Assembly: GCA_944548615.1 (NCBI GenBank)
Contig: OX155961.1
Coordinates: forward strand, 31,512,204-31,576,203
Source: Micropterix aruncella
Taxonomy: Eukaryota > Arthropoda > Insecta > Lepidoptera > Micropterigidae
Reading direction: 5' to 3'
DNA length: 64,000 nucleotides
This document shows positions 9,739 through 19,885 of the stretch, one piece after another (within the stretch, counting starts at the first letter, position 1; every line of letters starts with the position of its first letter). The notes beneath the pieces were generated by a model, which was not told the origin of the DNA, searched no databases, and saw only the letters and a program-made list of their open reading frames with translations. Both the position numbers and the translations under genes were made by a program.

Positions 9739-10185
9739 CTCTATAATTGATTATATTATTTTTCGTTGCTTTGTATATTTTCATAAAAACATAAATTCAA
9801 AAAATAATGTTAAACCGGGAATAATTTTGAAATAAATGTAACGAAAATAATGTTGTCGTTAAACCTAATATGTGTGCACGCGCAGCCAGAACTTTTAGCT
9901 GTAATAGACGTTTCGCGTGCTGGGGTTCCCTGCGGTCATAAATCACAGATAAGCAACCGAGCCCCGAGAAGTCGAGTAATATTATGTGATTGGCTGTTGA
10001 CAAGTTGTTTTGTTTATCTAGAGTTTCCCTATCCGCGTTTATACAGTTGATACAAGTAAAAAACTGCGCGTTTTTTTCCATGTTGTATCACTAGAAGTAT
10101 TTTTTTTTAATTTTAATAATCATAAATAAAATCTATTAAACAATATTTCAACAAAAAAAAAGTGCAGCAACCATGTAATGCTGAA
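9739..10185. other. Unannotated stretch, no gene seen
   Basis: AT-rich ends and a mixed middle (9860-10040). Open frames of 66 and 94 codons lie on opposite strands here but show no recognisable domain. No repeat structure was found. Confidence 0.45.
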
Positions 10186-10186
10186 A

Positions 10187-10520
10187 CTGGAACAGGCTAT
10201 CATAATTTAATGCATATACAAAAATTCATGTCTGTGCTGTTGACCGTTGACAAGTTCCCTCGTTGGAAGCCAACCCTGGGTGCCGCAACCCTGTCTTGGT
10301 GAAACTTAGAACGGGCTTTCGTAATTGAATGCATATACAAATTTCGTGTCTGTGCTGTTGACCGTTGAGGAGTGCCCTCGTCGGGAGTTGAGAATTTGAC
10401 CGTTGAGGAGTCAACCCTGGGTGTAGAATCAGGTCATCCTCACCACAAAAAATGCATTGACATCGGAAATGAACCAACTTCACTTGATGATATTTGAGGA
10501 GTGTTCCTCAATTCCTCGTG
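10187..10520. repeat. Direct repeats with 'ttgaggagt' motif
   Basis: A unit of about 120 bp ('aatgcatatacaaa...tgtctgtgctgttgaccgttga...') is present twice (about 10200 and 10325). The motif GACCGTTGAGGAGT then recurs at 10361 and 10401, and 'tttgaggagtgttcctcaattcctcg' at 10494. This short-period motif is common in lepidopteran repetitive DNA. It holds no gene. Confidence 0.65.
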
Positions 10521-11320
10521 TATCCTCGTCAGAACAGGATTTTGATAAAATGGAACCAATCTGGAAGTATATATATCCTTTCAAATAAAAAAAATAATTT
10601 TTCAAATCGGTTCATAAATGACGGAGTTCTGAGGTAAAAAACATTAAAAAAATACAACCGAATTGATAACCTCCTCCTTTTTTAACACGTTTTTATTAGG
10701 TCGACCTGTATGTAACTAACTATGTAATAGAATCTAAGGTAACTAATTTAACCATATTCCAAGGATCGTAGCGTCATGAAAATTGGCAGCTGTATGTAGT
10801 TCTGATGACAATACAATAATATGGTACTGTCGAACTGATCTGATGATGGAGTCGGAATATATGAACTGGAACTTCATGAACTGGAACTTGATGAACTGCT
10901 GAGTTTGGACTTGAAAAGTCTTGGAATGAATTTTGACCACGATTAGGTTTCAAGGTCTGATGATGAAGCCGGAAGATAGGCACTGGCATTCTATGATAGA
11001 ATATCGTATCATAGCCATGTGTATGTGAATATCGTACCATAGCCTAAAAGCGTGTTTTTAGTGTTTTTTTTAAAACTGTTAATTTATTTGAAGTCGGTTA
11101 AAAAGGCACAGATTTGCAACGATAATACGAATAATAAAGATATAAATAACAAAACCTAATATATTTAGGCATTAGAATAAATTTCATTAAAAAATCATAC
11201 TAGTTTTAAACGCACTGATTGGGAAAGGAAAAGGGAGGAGGGGAGACTTGAGCCTAATTGTATCATGTGTAATACTGGGCTCGATTGCGTTTCTCTTGAA
11301 CTAAAATTGGAAATTAGTTC
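10521..11320. repeat. Lepidopteran 'gatgatgaagccggaagat' repeat region
   Basis: Blocks 'tgatctgatgatggagtcggaatata' (10838) and 'ggtctgatgatgaagccggaagatag' (10955) are versions of a motif that recurs at 14717, 15485, 15605 and, inverted, at 26665. Small direct repeats 'gaactggaacttcat' and 'gaactggaacttgat' lie at 10863 and 10877. No gene was found. Confidence 0.55.
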
Positions 11321-11324
11321 ATGT

Positions 11325-11386
11325 GAAACAGAGCAGTACGTCAACGAAACAGAGCAGTACGTCAACGAAACAGAGCAGTACGTCAG
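11325..11386 (+). repeat. 21-bp tandem repeat x 3
   Basis: GAAACAGAGCAGTACGTCAAC repeats three times in frame, giving ETEQYVN units within a 78-codon open frame (11265-11501). There is no known domain, and I do not call the frame a gene. Confidence 0.85.
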
Positions 11387-11910
11387 ATCGGAATATGAAA
11401 TGAACGGTTGTCACTATTCCGCATTGAAACTACCCACCGAAGATAAATCTAACACAGCACGAAATGTGTTCAGACTTATTCGGGCGTCTATAAGTACCTA
11501 AGACTGGTAGTTTTGGTGCGGGAAAATCGACCATAGTTCGTTTCATATTACGTTCTAACGTATTGCTCTGTCTCGTTTGGTTGAACTAAGCTCCTATTTT
11601 AATTAAAGAAGAAACGCAATCGTGCCTACTATATACTCGTAAATGTCAAATGAAACATAATATTATATTCAATGACGTGAACAAAGTTAGGTATGATAGA
11701 AATAGCCTTAAAGCCGGAAATTTGAAAAGACAATAGATAAAATGTCATAAATATAAAATAGAATATCGCAATAACATACAAATTTTTAAAAAAAACAACA
11801 AAAAGGGCAAAAACAATATATTTTTTATAATATTACAAAAAAACGATATTTGTAAATATAAAATCGAAGACTATCGCGGTTGTTTGACATTATAAATTAG
11901 ATAAAAAACG
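11387..11910. other. AT-rich stretch, no gene seen
   Basis: No coding sequence or recognised repeat; long A-rich tracts occur at 11780-11860. Confidence 0.5.
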
Positions 11911-11970
11911 ATTTTACCGCGTGAATTTTGTAACACCCGACGTTTCAGCCGCCGTTGTCCAAGGTAGACT
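11911..11970 (-). repeat. LINE 3'-region block, inverse of 53114-53180
   Basis: Minus strand reads CCTTGGACAACGGCGGCTGA then AACGTCGGGTGTTAC and CGCGGTAAA, closely matching the block after the LINE C-terminal domain at 53012. It marks a severely truncated copy of the same element in the opposite direction. Confidence 0.7.
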
Positions 11971-12737
11971 AAAGTACTGTCAATCATCATCCGTTGTTCT
12001 GCGGGTAGGCGGCAAACTGCTGCTGTTACTATGCAAATTATAACGGTGTTGGGGCGGCGGGGTCGGCGCGCGCGGATTTTGACACACTAGCTACAAAATT
12101 TGTTACAAACTTCACACGGTAATTCGCTTTTTCTCGTAGTAATAATATTGGTAAAATAATCCACTATTTAAAATGCTAACTAAATATGGAAATAATCAAT
12201 GATTATTTTTAAATTATTTATAATCATTGATTATTTTTAAATGATTTGATAACCTTAACAATGATTATTTTTATTATACAGGATATATGATGGCGACAGT
12301 GATAGAAATGCAAATAAGGATGCAGATAGAGTTGCAACTCTGACGTTACGGCGTTTAGCAACTCAACATTTAGCAACTCAACATTTAGTAACTCAACAAT
12401 AAAGATTCCCATTACTACAATAATCTAGTGACGCAATTGCCTAGGATGCATCATCTCTATCGCTTCAAATACCCACAGGAATGCGACTATTGTTGTATTT
12501 GCGCGGAAGCGGAAACCGGAACCATTAAGCGGAAGAACAATCCGCCGGAAAAACAAGAGGACCATAAAAAGTGGTTGCGGCGCGGCGTAAGGAGACGAGG
12601 AGATTATGAGCGATCCAACCACGGCGCGGAATTAATCAGCGAAGTGAATGTTGCTGTTGGAAACTGCGCTTAATGCTCTCATGAGGAGAAGACATTCGAA
12701 ATACGCGACGAAGGTCTACTCTGTAATAGAATCGAAT
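11971..12737. other. Unannotated stretch with small repeats
   Basis: G+C-rich at 12005-12085, then AT-rich with an inverted pair 'aatcaatgattatttttaaat' at about 12190-12240. 'TTTAGCAACTCAACA' is repeated three times at 12353-12400. An 81-codon frame at 12428-12673 on the plus strand starts MTQLPRMHHLYRF and ends NCA. It has no recognisable domain and is not called. Confidence 0.5.
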
Positions 12738-12854
12738 GATGTCAACAAAACGAGCGAGCCCGTGACCCCATGGAGTTTTAATCGTCATTAGGTCGTTAAA
12801 ACTCGCATGAATTGAACGTAAAGACTTAGCGGACAAAGACAATCTAATGTCCCA
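12738..12854 (+). mobile_element. Family A copy A5, 5' 117 bp
   Basis: Begins GATGTCAACAAAACGAGCGAG and follows the family A start up to 'ggacaaagacaatctaatgtcc', where copy A6 begins in the opposite direction. Confidence 0.75.
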
Positions 12855-13431
12855 GGGAGCTAATGAGCCCAGTATAGATGAGCCATTAAGACACATGTAT
12901 TAGGGTCGGTCCAGCTCACAAGTCAGCACCCATCCGGTAGCCGCCATGCAGAAATGCGAGCCCGGTAAGAACTCTGTTACTGCGGGCCAGTGCCCCCTGG
13001 AAATCGTCCTTCGAGCGCTCCTGGATGGTGTGCGTGCCGTGCGTCGTCAGCCAATCGACTGTGTACTCCAACTGATAGACGGGGGAGTCTGGAAACGGAT
13101 TTGTTTCCTATAAAGCGGGGGTGGTTTTTAACCTTACGGCCGGGAAGCCGGGAAAAGGATCACTGCTACTTAAAGGGGAGGGCTGCGCAAGCGACTTCGA
13201 TCCCGTAACCAGAAATCCGGCCGAAACTAGTAGCCAAGGGGCGAGGTGGCCCCACTGGGTTACATTTCTAGTGCCTCGCCATAAGGCGATGGCCTATGGC
13301 TGGTTCGTGGCTTTGCTGGACGGAGATTTGTATCGTCCCAAAGTCTTCTACGCTCACCTCACGTGAGACAGAACGATCTTTATCGTTAAACTTCCTGAGG
13401 TGACGGGTTCGCCCGTTGTAGTCAACATCTC
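12855..13431 (-). mobile_element. Family A copy A6, near-complete, reverse orientation
   Basis: Minus-strand family A from GGGAGCTAATGAGCCC to CGCCCGTTGTAGTCAACATC. Flanking 12-mers AATCTAATGTCC (before) and AGTCCACTGTCT (after) match at 8 of 12 positions and correspond to the same place in family A, so this looks like an old insertion into copy A5 with a worn target duplication. It keeps the GGAAACggatttGTTTCC hairpin. Confidence 0.8.
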
Positions 13432-13449
13432 CAAAAGTCCACTGTCTAG

Positions 13450-13900
13450 CTGCTAATGGTTCTCATGCAATTAGGCCACTAAAACCCACCTCTTTCTTTA
13501 GCGTTGGCTCAACTCACGGTTCAGCTCCATCCGGTAGCGTCCACGTCACGCTTCTAGGTCATTCCTGGTAAGGATTCTGTTTCCCCTGCCTTTCAATGCA
13601 TTCTTGGTGGATCAGTTAACACCTGGTGATATTCTTCGGGGGCAGCTTGGCAGTTTGCGCATCGTGCGGCGCCCGCTAATCGACTGCGCACCCCGGCAAT
13701 TAACCGGGGGAGTCTGGAAACGACATACGGTTTCCTATGAAGCAGGGGTGGTTGTCGACCTAATGTCAGCCGCTCTTAAAACGACTCGATGGCCACCCGA
13801 TCCTGCGTGAAAGATTGGCAAAGGATGCCACCGTCCTCAACAAAATCGAGCGGAATTACCGCTTACATTAAATAGACGCCGAGCAAGCGACTTCAGTATT
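13450..13900 (-). mobile_element. Family A copy A7, diverged, truncated
   Basis: Recognisable from 'gctaatggttctcatgcaatt' through 'tcagctccatccggtagcg' to 'gagcaagcgacttcag'. Its hairpins are CCCCGGcaattaaCCGGGG and GGAAACgacatacgGTTTCC. The last ~200 bp are missing and a Helitron starts shortly after. Confidence 0.75.
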
Positions 13901-13920
13901 AACTCCACTTCCTTATTAAA

Positions 13921-14678
13921 TCTATACTTACTAATATTATAAAGAGGTAAAGTTTGTGTGGTTGTAGGAAGTAATCTCTGGATCTACTGAACCGATTTTG
14001 TACTGAACCGAAAATTCTTCACCAATAGAAAGCCACGTTATTTGTGAGTATCATAGGCTATATATTAATCCGAAAAATGAAAAGACATTTTGGTGAGAGT
14101 CGGATTTGCAAAGTCGGAGAAAAAACGGACGAACGAAAACGTTTCTAACTAACGCTGCCTTAATGATGAGAGATATATGATTAAGTTCTAGAGAAAAGTT
14201 GTAGAGTTTGGTAATGCCTACAAAAAAGTCACAATTTTATATTTAAGTCACAAAATTTAGTTTTTTATATTAGAAAAATAATTGAAATCGTTAGGTCATG
14301 TTTATTGGTCATATTATCAACAATTATGAATTCAATTATTGGTCATATTATCAACAATTATGAATTCATATCAAAATAAGTAAATTTATCGTCTCAAGTG
14401 TTTAAAATAAAAAACTTTTCCCTTTTACTGCATTTAATTTCCCTTTTACTGCATAAATGGTTAAAGAGATAAGACACTCACAAATAAGACACTCACAAGA
14501 AGACACTCACAAATAACGATAATATAGTCAAATTGGCATGCAAATACATACATATATATGCAGTCAGAATATAACCCTTCTTTTTTCAGTCAGGAAATAA
14601 ATCATACTAACAGAACCACACTCATACATCACAAGTAAATAGTTTTACCGCCCAACGAAGTGGGCACGGGTCAGCTAA
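13921..14678 (+). mobile_element. Non-autonomous Helitron, 758 bp
   Basis: Begins TCTATACTTACTAATATTAT directly after A (13920), and ends GGTCAGCTAA before T (14679). The hairpin GCCCAACGAAGTGGGC sits 11 bases from the end. There is no Rep or helicase coding. The interior carries several short tandem duplications: a 33-bp unit at about 14307-14371, 'tcccttttactgcat' twice at about 14410, and 'agacactcacaa' three times at about 14470. Both ends are of the type widespread in Lepidoptera. Confidence 0.9.
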
Positions 14679-14956
14679 TAAATAAATAAATTACACGTGA
14701 TGTCGAGGGCCTAAAGTTGGAGCCGGAAGATTGCCACTGAAACTCCTTGAGGGAAAGTAAGCAAGTCTTTAAATATATTTTATTACTTTAATGTACTTTA
14801 ACTTGAATACTAATTTTAAAAATAAGGCGTTATGATTTACCTAACGTAAATTACTTAAAACTGTCAAAATACACATCAATAATAAATTTTCCATTACATA
14901 TGTATTTTCCATTACATATTTTCCATTACATATATTTATTACAGAAAATACAATAT
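14679..14956. repeat. Lepidopteran motif plus short tandem repeat
   Basis: Holds 'ttggagccggaagattgccactgaaactcc' (motif also near 10955 and 15605), an inverse match to the repeat near 8210, and 'ttttccattacatat' repeated at 14890-14935. No gene was found. Confidence 0.5.
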
Positions 14957-15478
14957 TTATCCATACTTATTTCCGTCCGATTTTGTGCCAGGAATGGTAG
15001 GATATAACAGTCTTGAAACGCGTCGATATATTTCCCTAATTATATTTGCATATAAATTAATTCAAGGAACTATTTATTTGCCAGAGACTGTGTAAGTTTG
15101 AATTGTACGTACCGGTAAATTACACAGCGAGGAGATCGCATCTATTGTTTAATATGCCGTACCATCATACATTTTTTTTTGTAGACAGGCCAGTGGGAAG
15201 AGTTATAGCACTTCTTAAGTTGTTACCCACAGAAATAGACATCTTTTGTATATCCCTTTGGCAGCTAAAAAGGCAACTCCCTGCTATCTCATGTTTATCA
15301 TAATCTGTCTTTTATTTAGTTTTATATTTTTATGTTTTTTTCTTGTTCAATGTTAGCATTAATTTAGTTATGTAAGTCATTTATTTTTAGACTTACACTC
15401 TAGCTTGAATATTCAAGGGCGAATTGGATTCGTCTGTAATGCTCTTGAATAATATTTGAAACTAATAAATAATAATTA
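14957..15478 (+). pseudogene. LINE ORF2 C-terminus and 3' UTR, degraded
   Basis: Frame from 14957 reads YPYLFPSDFVPGMVGYNSLE then TRRYISLIIFAYKLIQGTIY, matching residues just before the C-terminus of the LINE at 55606-59052 ('YPFLYPTAF..GMVGYNSL..RR'). Stops follow. The 3' UTR ends in 'actaataaataataatta'. It is a 5'-truncated copy of a related Jockey-type LINE. Confidence 0.72.
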
Positions 15479-15680
15479 TGAGGGTCTGAAGATGAAGCCG
15501 GAAAATTTCCATTGGCAATCCCTGGTGGGAAATGCTAAGATAGTCGAGTTTGGGCTTGTTTGTTTGGTTGTCATGACTACTTTCAAATTAACATGATGAC
15601 GAAGATCTGAATATGGAGCCCGGAGATTACCACTGAAACTCCCTGATGGAAAATAAAGCCTTAAAAAAATATAAAAAATA
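15479..15680 (+). repeat. Lepidopteran 'gatgaagccggaaga' motif, two units
   Basis: 'ggtctgaagatgaagccggaaaatttccattggcaatccctggtggga' (15483) and 'gatctgaatatggagcccggagattaccactgaaactccctgatgga' (15603) are two diverged units about 120 bp apart, part of the repeat also seen at 10838-10990 and 14717. Confidence 0.6.
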
Positions 15681-15696
15681 CTTTTAATATATTACA

Positions 15697-15870
15697 CGAC
15701 TGCTCAAATAAGGAGTGTTATGTCTTTAGGATTCATTATGTATGTTTTCCGTTTCTTTATTCCACCATAACTCCTATACGTTTTATCTGATTTAAAAATG
15801 TGTAGTTTTGTTAGAATCGTTATATCATCCCGGGTGTTTTAAGATACCTACAGTGCTCAAATGCCATATA
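15697..15870 (+). repeat. Family C dispersed repeat, copy 1
   Basis: The block from 'cacgactgctcaaataaggagtgtta' through 'tgtatgttttccgtttcttt' and 'gttagaatcgttatatcat' to 'agtgctcaaat' recurs at 18662-18860 and 61548-61810, all in the same direction. It has no coding capacity and no clear ends; its class is unknown. Confidence 0.65.
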
Positions 15871-16207
15871 AATAATTACCACCCCTCCACCCCTCACTAG
15901 ACTCCAAGTTATTCGGTGTGAGGTGGTGGTGTCAACTTGCGGGTTATCTCCGTATTAAAAGTCAATTTAAAGCGTATCAGAAGGTATTTATTGAGAGTTC
16001 GATATTGCCAGTTTGTAACGCTTCCCGAATAGGATATATATATTGACGCGAATGTAGTGGCTATCTGCCTGAAGTTGCGAGGGTGTGGATAAGGATTGTA
16101 CTTGTGCTCCGAGTATCTCGTACTTGGGACGGCTCGAGTCTGTGGGAGTGCAGACTGATGCGTCTCGCCTCGATAAGGAAAGGAAAGAAAGAGTACTCTA
16201 ATTTTTA
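15871..16207. other. Unannotated stretch, no gene seen
   Basis: Mixed composition, no reading frame of note and no repeat recognised. Confidence 0.45.
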
Positions 16208-16601
16208 TATACAGGATGTTATTACTGCACGGGCATTTTTTTGTTGGTAAATCAGTACAGCGAAGTAAGCAACTTTTAATTAAAAAAATAGAAAAAAGCT
16301 GAAAAATAAAAAGAAAAATATGATCACGATGCGCTATCTAGCGGTTGGTAAAATGTCTCTGATATTGTTTATTTACGACTTATTACCTACCTCTAGATAG
16401 CGCAATGCGTTCAAACGCTTCTCAAACCTTTATTAAACAGTCAACTTCTTCAAAAATTTCAAATAAAGAAAAATAAAAAAATAAAAACAAGAGAATTTTT
16501 TTTTTGTTTTTTTTTCCAATTTTTTTTATCAAAAGTTGATTATCACGTTGTACTGATTCACCCACAGCAAAAATGCCTGTGCAGTAATAACACCCTGTAT
16601 A
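16208..16601. mobile_element. MITE with ~50-bp terminal inverted repeats, 394 bp
   Basis: The left end TATACAGGATGTTATTACTG and right end CAGTAATAACACCCTGTATA are inverse with one mismatch, and pairing continues through 'cacgggcattttt' and 'aatcagtaca'. A second inner pair, 'gcgctatctag' and 'ctagatagcgc', lies near 16331 and 16393. There is no coding. The ends begin and finish in TATA, so a TA target (Tc1/mariner-like) is possible but not provable here. Confidence 0.82.
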
Positions 16602-17879
16602 CGAATAAATACTCAAAACACAAATATTTTATTAAAAAAAACCTTTTATTACTTGAGCACTGAGGGCAACTGACTAAAGTGCGGCGGCGGCGCAGCGGCG
16701 CGCGATCGTTTTAAGATACCTGCCGCAGGGCATAGGGTGAACTTTATTCTCTTACAAAACGTGCTTTTCAGAGCGAATATTTTTTTTTCTAATAATTTTA
16801 AATACAACATTTCACTTTTTGTAAGGGCAGACGTGTTTTTAGTTTTTTTTATTATCGTTCTTGTTATACTGTGTGTCCGGCAAATACCCTACTATGCGTC
16901 TGGTGAGGTGGCGCTCCTGAACTGCCCCCGTCCTTCTCCCATCTCCTCGGCGCTGTCAAAACTTTCCCCATAAATCTTATATTAAACAAGAAGTGTTATT
17001 AGCGGCGCGTCGCCGTTTGATGTCACGGTTTTGTTCCACTCTTTTATTCCTATAATGGCCGCGGCGGCGGTGCGGAACGATGTCGTACTCTGTATAGGCT
17101 TCGTGTTTCATGGGATGTTTTCCATTAGCTTAATATTCTAAAATGCATACAGCCTTATAGTCCAGTCAAAATACCAAAAAAAGCTCTCCGTTTTACTTAG
17201 TGAAGCAAATCATGTAACTTTTGGGCAACAGGTTTTTCTCCCTATTTCGAAAACGGTGGTTGCCTAAGTGAAATACCGACCGGAAGTGAGTTATTTAAGA
17301 TGGCCGCCAATATGGCCTCGAAACCCGAAATCGGCGCTGTGAAGACATATCACCCTCCATTGACAAACAAACCTTAATAACTAATTTTAGTTTCATTTTG
17401 TAACTGTATAAATTTTATTATTTAAAAAGTGTTAGAGTAGTACGCTGTTAGAAAACCGCTTGCTGCGAACCCCTGAAGTTGTTAATCGCTAGTCAATCAG
17501 TTCAGTTGCGTTATGGATAGCAATATTTACAGCGAAACGAGCGGAACTCATATGAATACGATGCGACAATCACCTCTATATTGCAAAAGAGGGGATTCGC
17601 GCTTGTGGACTATTCTGCGGTTAAAAAAATAGAAAAATAATAAAATTAAAGAAAATAATAATATTAATAATGATTATAAATTAAAATAGAAATAATTTAA
17701 AAAATATATATTTTAGATCTTTCCTGACACAACCGTGGCGCTCTAGTGTGACTCCCGAAGTGAGCTCGCCTTAACACAGGGGTGCCTAGCAAGGCGGGCT
17801 CGGCTGCTCTTTGCTTAGCATAATAGAAAGGTTATCATTTGCGTTTAATGTATGCGCTATGTAACCTGGGCTCAGACAG
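16602..17879. other. Unannotated stretch, no gene seen
   Basis: GC-rich patches at 16680-16700 and 17040-17090 (GCGGCGG runs) and AT-rich patches at 17630-17720. The short frames carry no recognisable domain. 'agatggccgccaatatggcc' lies at 17299. It could include regulatory DNA, but nothing supports that specifically. Confidence 0.4.
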
Positions 17880-17998
17880 TGTATCATGCGTATATAACTT
17901 TAAAATCATACGACCGCATTGTCTAAATTGTCACTTCATTTTCTGTTGTGCTCATGAATTTGAATATTATGTATATGTAAATAAATAAATAAATAAAT
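17880..17998 (+). repeat. LINE 3' tail, (AAAT)n
   Basis: 'gttgtgctcatgaatttgaatattatgtatatg' followed by six AAAT units is the 3' UTR and tail of a 5'-truncated LINE. No coding part remains. Confidence 0.5.
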
Positions 17999-18019
17999 TT
18001 ATAAATTATTTCATGAATC

Positions 18020-18661
18020 CGATCGAAAAATTCACTTTCAGTTTCAGTTTATTTTATTTTTAAAAATCTTTATAGACTGTAGAAAACTTGTATACCTGTA
18101 TAAACTAGCATCGTGCATTTTCATACACGTACCACACGTACCATTGTACTACTTCGGGGTAGGTGTGGTAGCGTACACTTACCTTAATATTGAAACAATT
18201 ATATTTAATGTATTAATAATTTAATATATTAATAATGTATTCAAATTATAATATATTATAATAGTAATTTATTATATATTAAGCGTAAAGCAAAAATATT
18301 TGAAGAACAATTCAAAATAAATATAAAATATTTTATAGGCGCACTTACCCCGAGAGGACGAAACCAAAACACGGTAGTTTTACGACAAACACCCCGATAA
18401 ATCTGTTCAACTAAATTTAGTTTAAACTAATTCAATAAACACAAATTTAGTCGCCATTTGAACCATTACGTAATATAGCGTTGCTTCAGTGACACACGAG
18501 ATGCAGAATTAAAAGAAATAACAAAATTATTACGTAAAAACATTCTGTTTTATACTAACAAGATGGCGCAGAGCAAGGCAGCCACGGGCATCTCATTCGC
18601 GGGGCATGCGGGACGCGAATGACGCGACGGGGAGAGTTGGTATTTAGTTTATTAAACGATT
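18020..18661. other. Unannotated stretch, no gene seen
   Basis: A weak hairpin 'gtaccacacgtacc ... ggtaggtgtggtagc' lies at 18130-18172. The rest is AT-rich. No gene or element was recognised. Confidence 0.45.
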
Positions 18662-18860
18662 GTCCAACAAAAAAATTAGTATAATATCTTCAGGGTTCAT
18701 CTATGTATGTTTTCCGTTTTTTATCTCATTATAACTTTTAAAAGCTTGAACCGATTTAGAAGTGTGTTGTATTGTTAGAATCATAATATCATTCAGAGTG
18801 TCATAAGCTACCTTAAGTGTCCAAATATCTAGTAAGTAGTTGTCTGAATATCTAAATGTC
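18662..18860 (+). repeat. Family C dispersed repeat, copy 2
   Basis: Shares 'tcagggttcatctatgtatgttttccg', 'gaaccgatttagaagtgtgt' and 'cattcagagtgtcataagctacctta' with the copies at 15697 and 61548. Confidence 0.7.
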
Positions 18861-19714
18861 AATTAATTAACATTAGATAGATCTATTTATATAGAATATT
18901 TACAACTATTAAAACATATCTCAATTATGGGCCGTTTCGGAACGTCATATACTTAAATTTAAATACACGTTAACCACGTTAGTATGACGTCAATTATTTA
19001 TTTAAGATATATTTTTGCAGTGATAAACCATAGGTCTCTGATCCATTAATCACCGATGAAGGTCACTGGGCACACCATGTCTAACAGATAGTCTCAGCAC
19101 ATTACATACGTCAGTAAACTGAACGGCAATGAAATCCTGCAACATTACATAGTTCAAGCAACATATCTCAGTTGTCCCTCCCCATGCTGCTGGAAAAATT
19201 GACTATTCTTAGGAGTATATAGTTTGTAAGCATACAGTATCGTTTCGTGTATTCTGCGATGGTTTTCGCTTAAATTATTAAAGATACAATGCCTCGACGA
19301 GTACCCTCATATATTAAGTGGACGTGTTGGGTGTTCCCGTATAGACTCGTTGCGTGCGCGCAAACATCCACGCAGAGAGTCAGTAAAGGGCGGAAAGTAT
19401 GTGAAAGGGAGACTACCGTGTTTACGGTACAAACGAAGGTTTGGAATGTAACCGATAATAAAATGTGAGGAATGTACAAAAAAACAAACACAAGGATATC
19501 TGGTAATTAACTATATTTAAAAGGATATAACTCCAAAATGGCTCATAGCTGAGATGATTCGTTTTAGTAATAAATGTTCTGCATAAAGAGATCTTTCCAT
19601 TGGCATTTTACTTATGGCTAATGGAGAGATGGATGGTGGACCCAAAATGCCCGTTCTCTTTTGTTCGTATTTCTCAATTAAAGTAAGCTTATTTTTGCCC
19701 AGAATCTTGTCCTA
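18861..19714. other. Unannotated stretch, no gene seen
   Basis: No repeat or coding region recognised. A 73-codon minus-strand frame at 19270-19491 is hydrophobic at its start but has no neighbours, no start context and no known family, so I do not call it. Confidence 0.4.
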
Positions 19715-19885
19715 GTGGCGCCGGGATGCTATCCCGCCGGGAGAAACCGGTCCACCAGCTCTGAGGCCTGAGAAACAGGAGTCTTACCCGGGGTAGCCTT
19801 CCACTCGAGTAGGCTTCTGAATAGGAGCTGAATCGTGAGTTGAGCCGATCCGAGAACCAAATGGATTTTGTGGCCCGAGCTGCAC
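19715..19885 (+). mobile_element. Family A fragment A8a (3' end)
   Basis: 'gtaggcttctgaataggagctgaatcgtgagttgagccgatcc' matches the family A 3' part ('ccatcggatgggtgttgacccgtgagtgtgacc'), strongly diverged. It sits head-to-tail before copy A8b. Confidence 0.55.
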
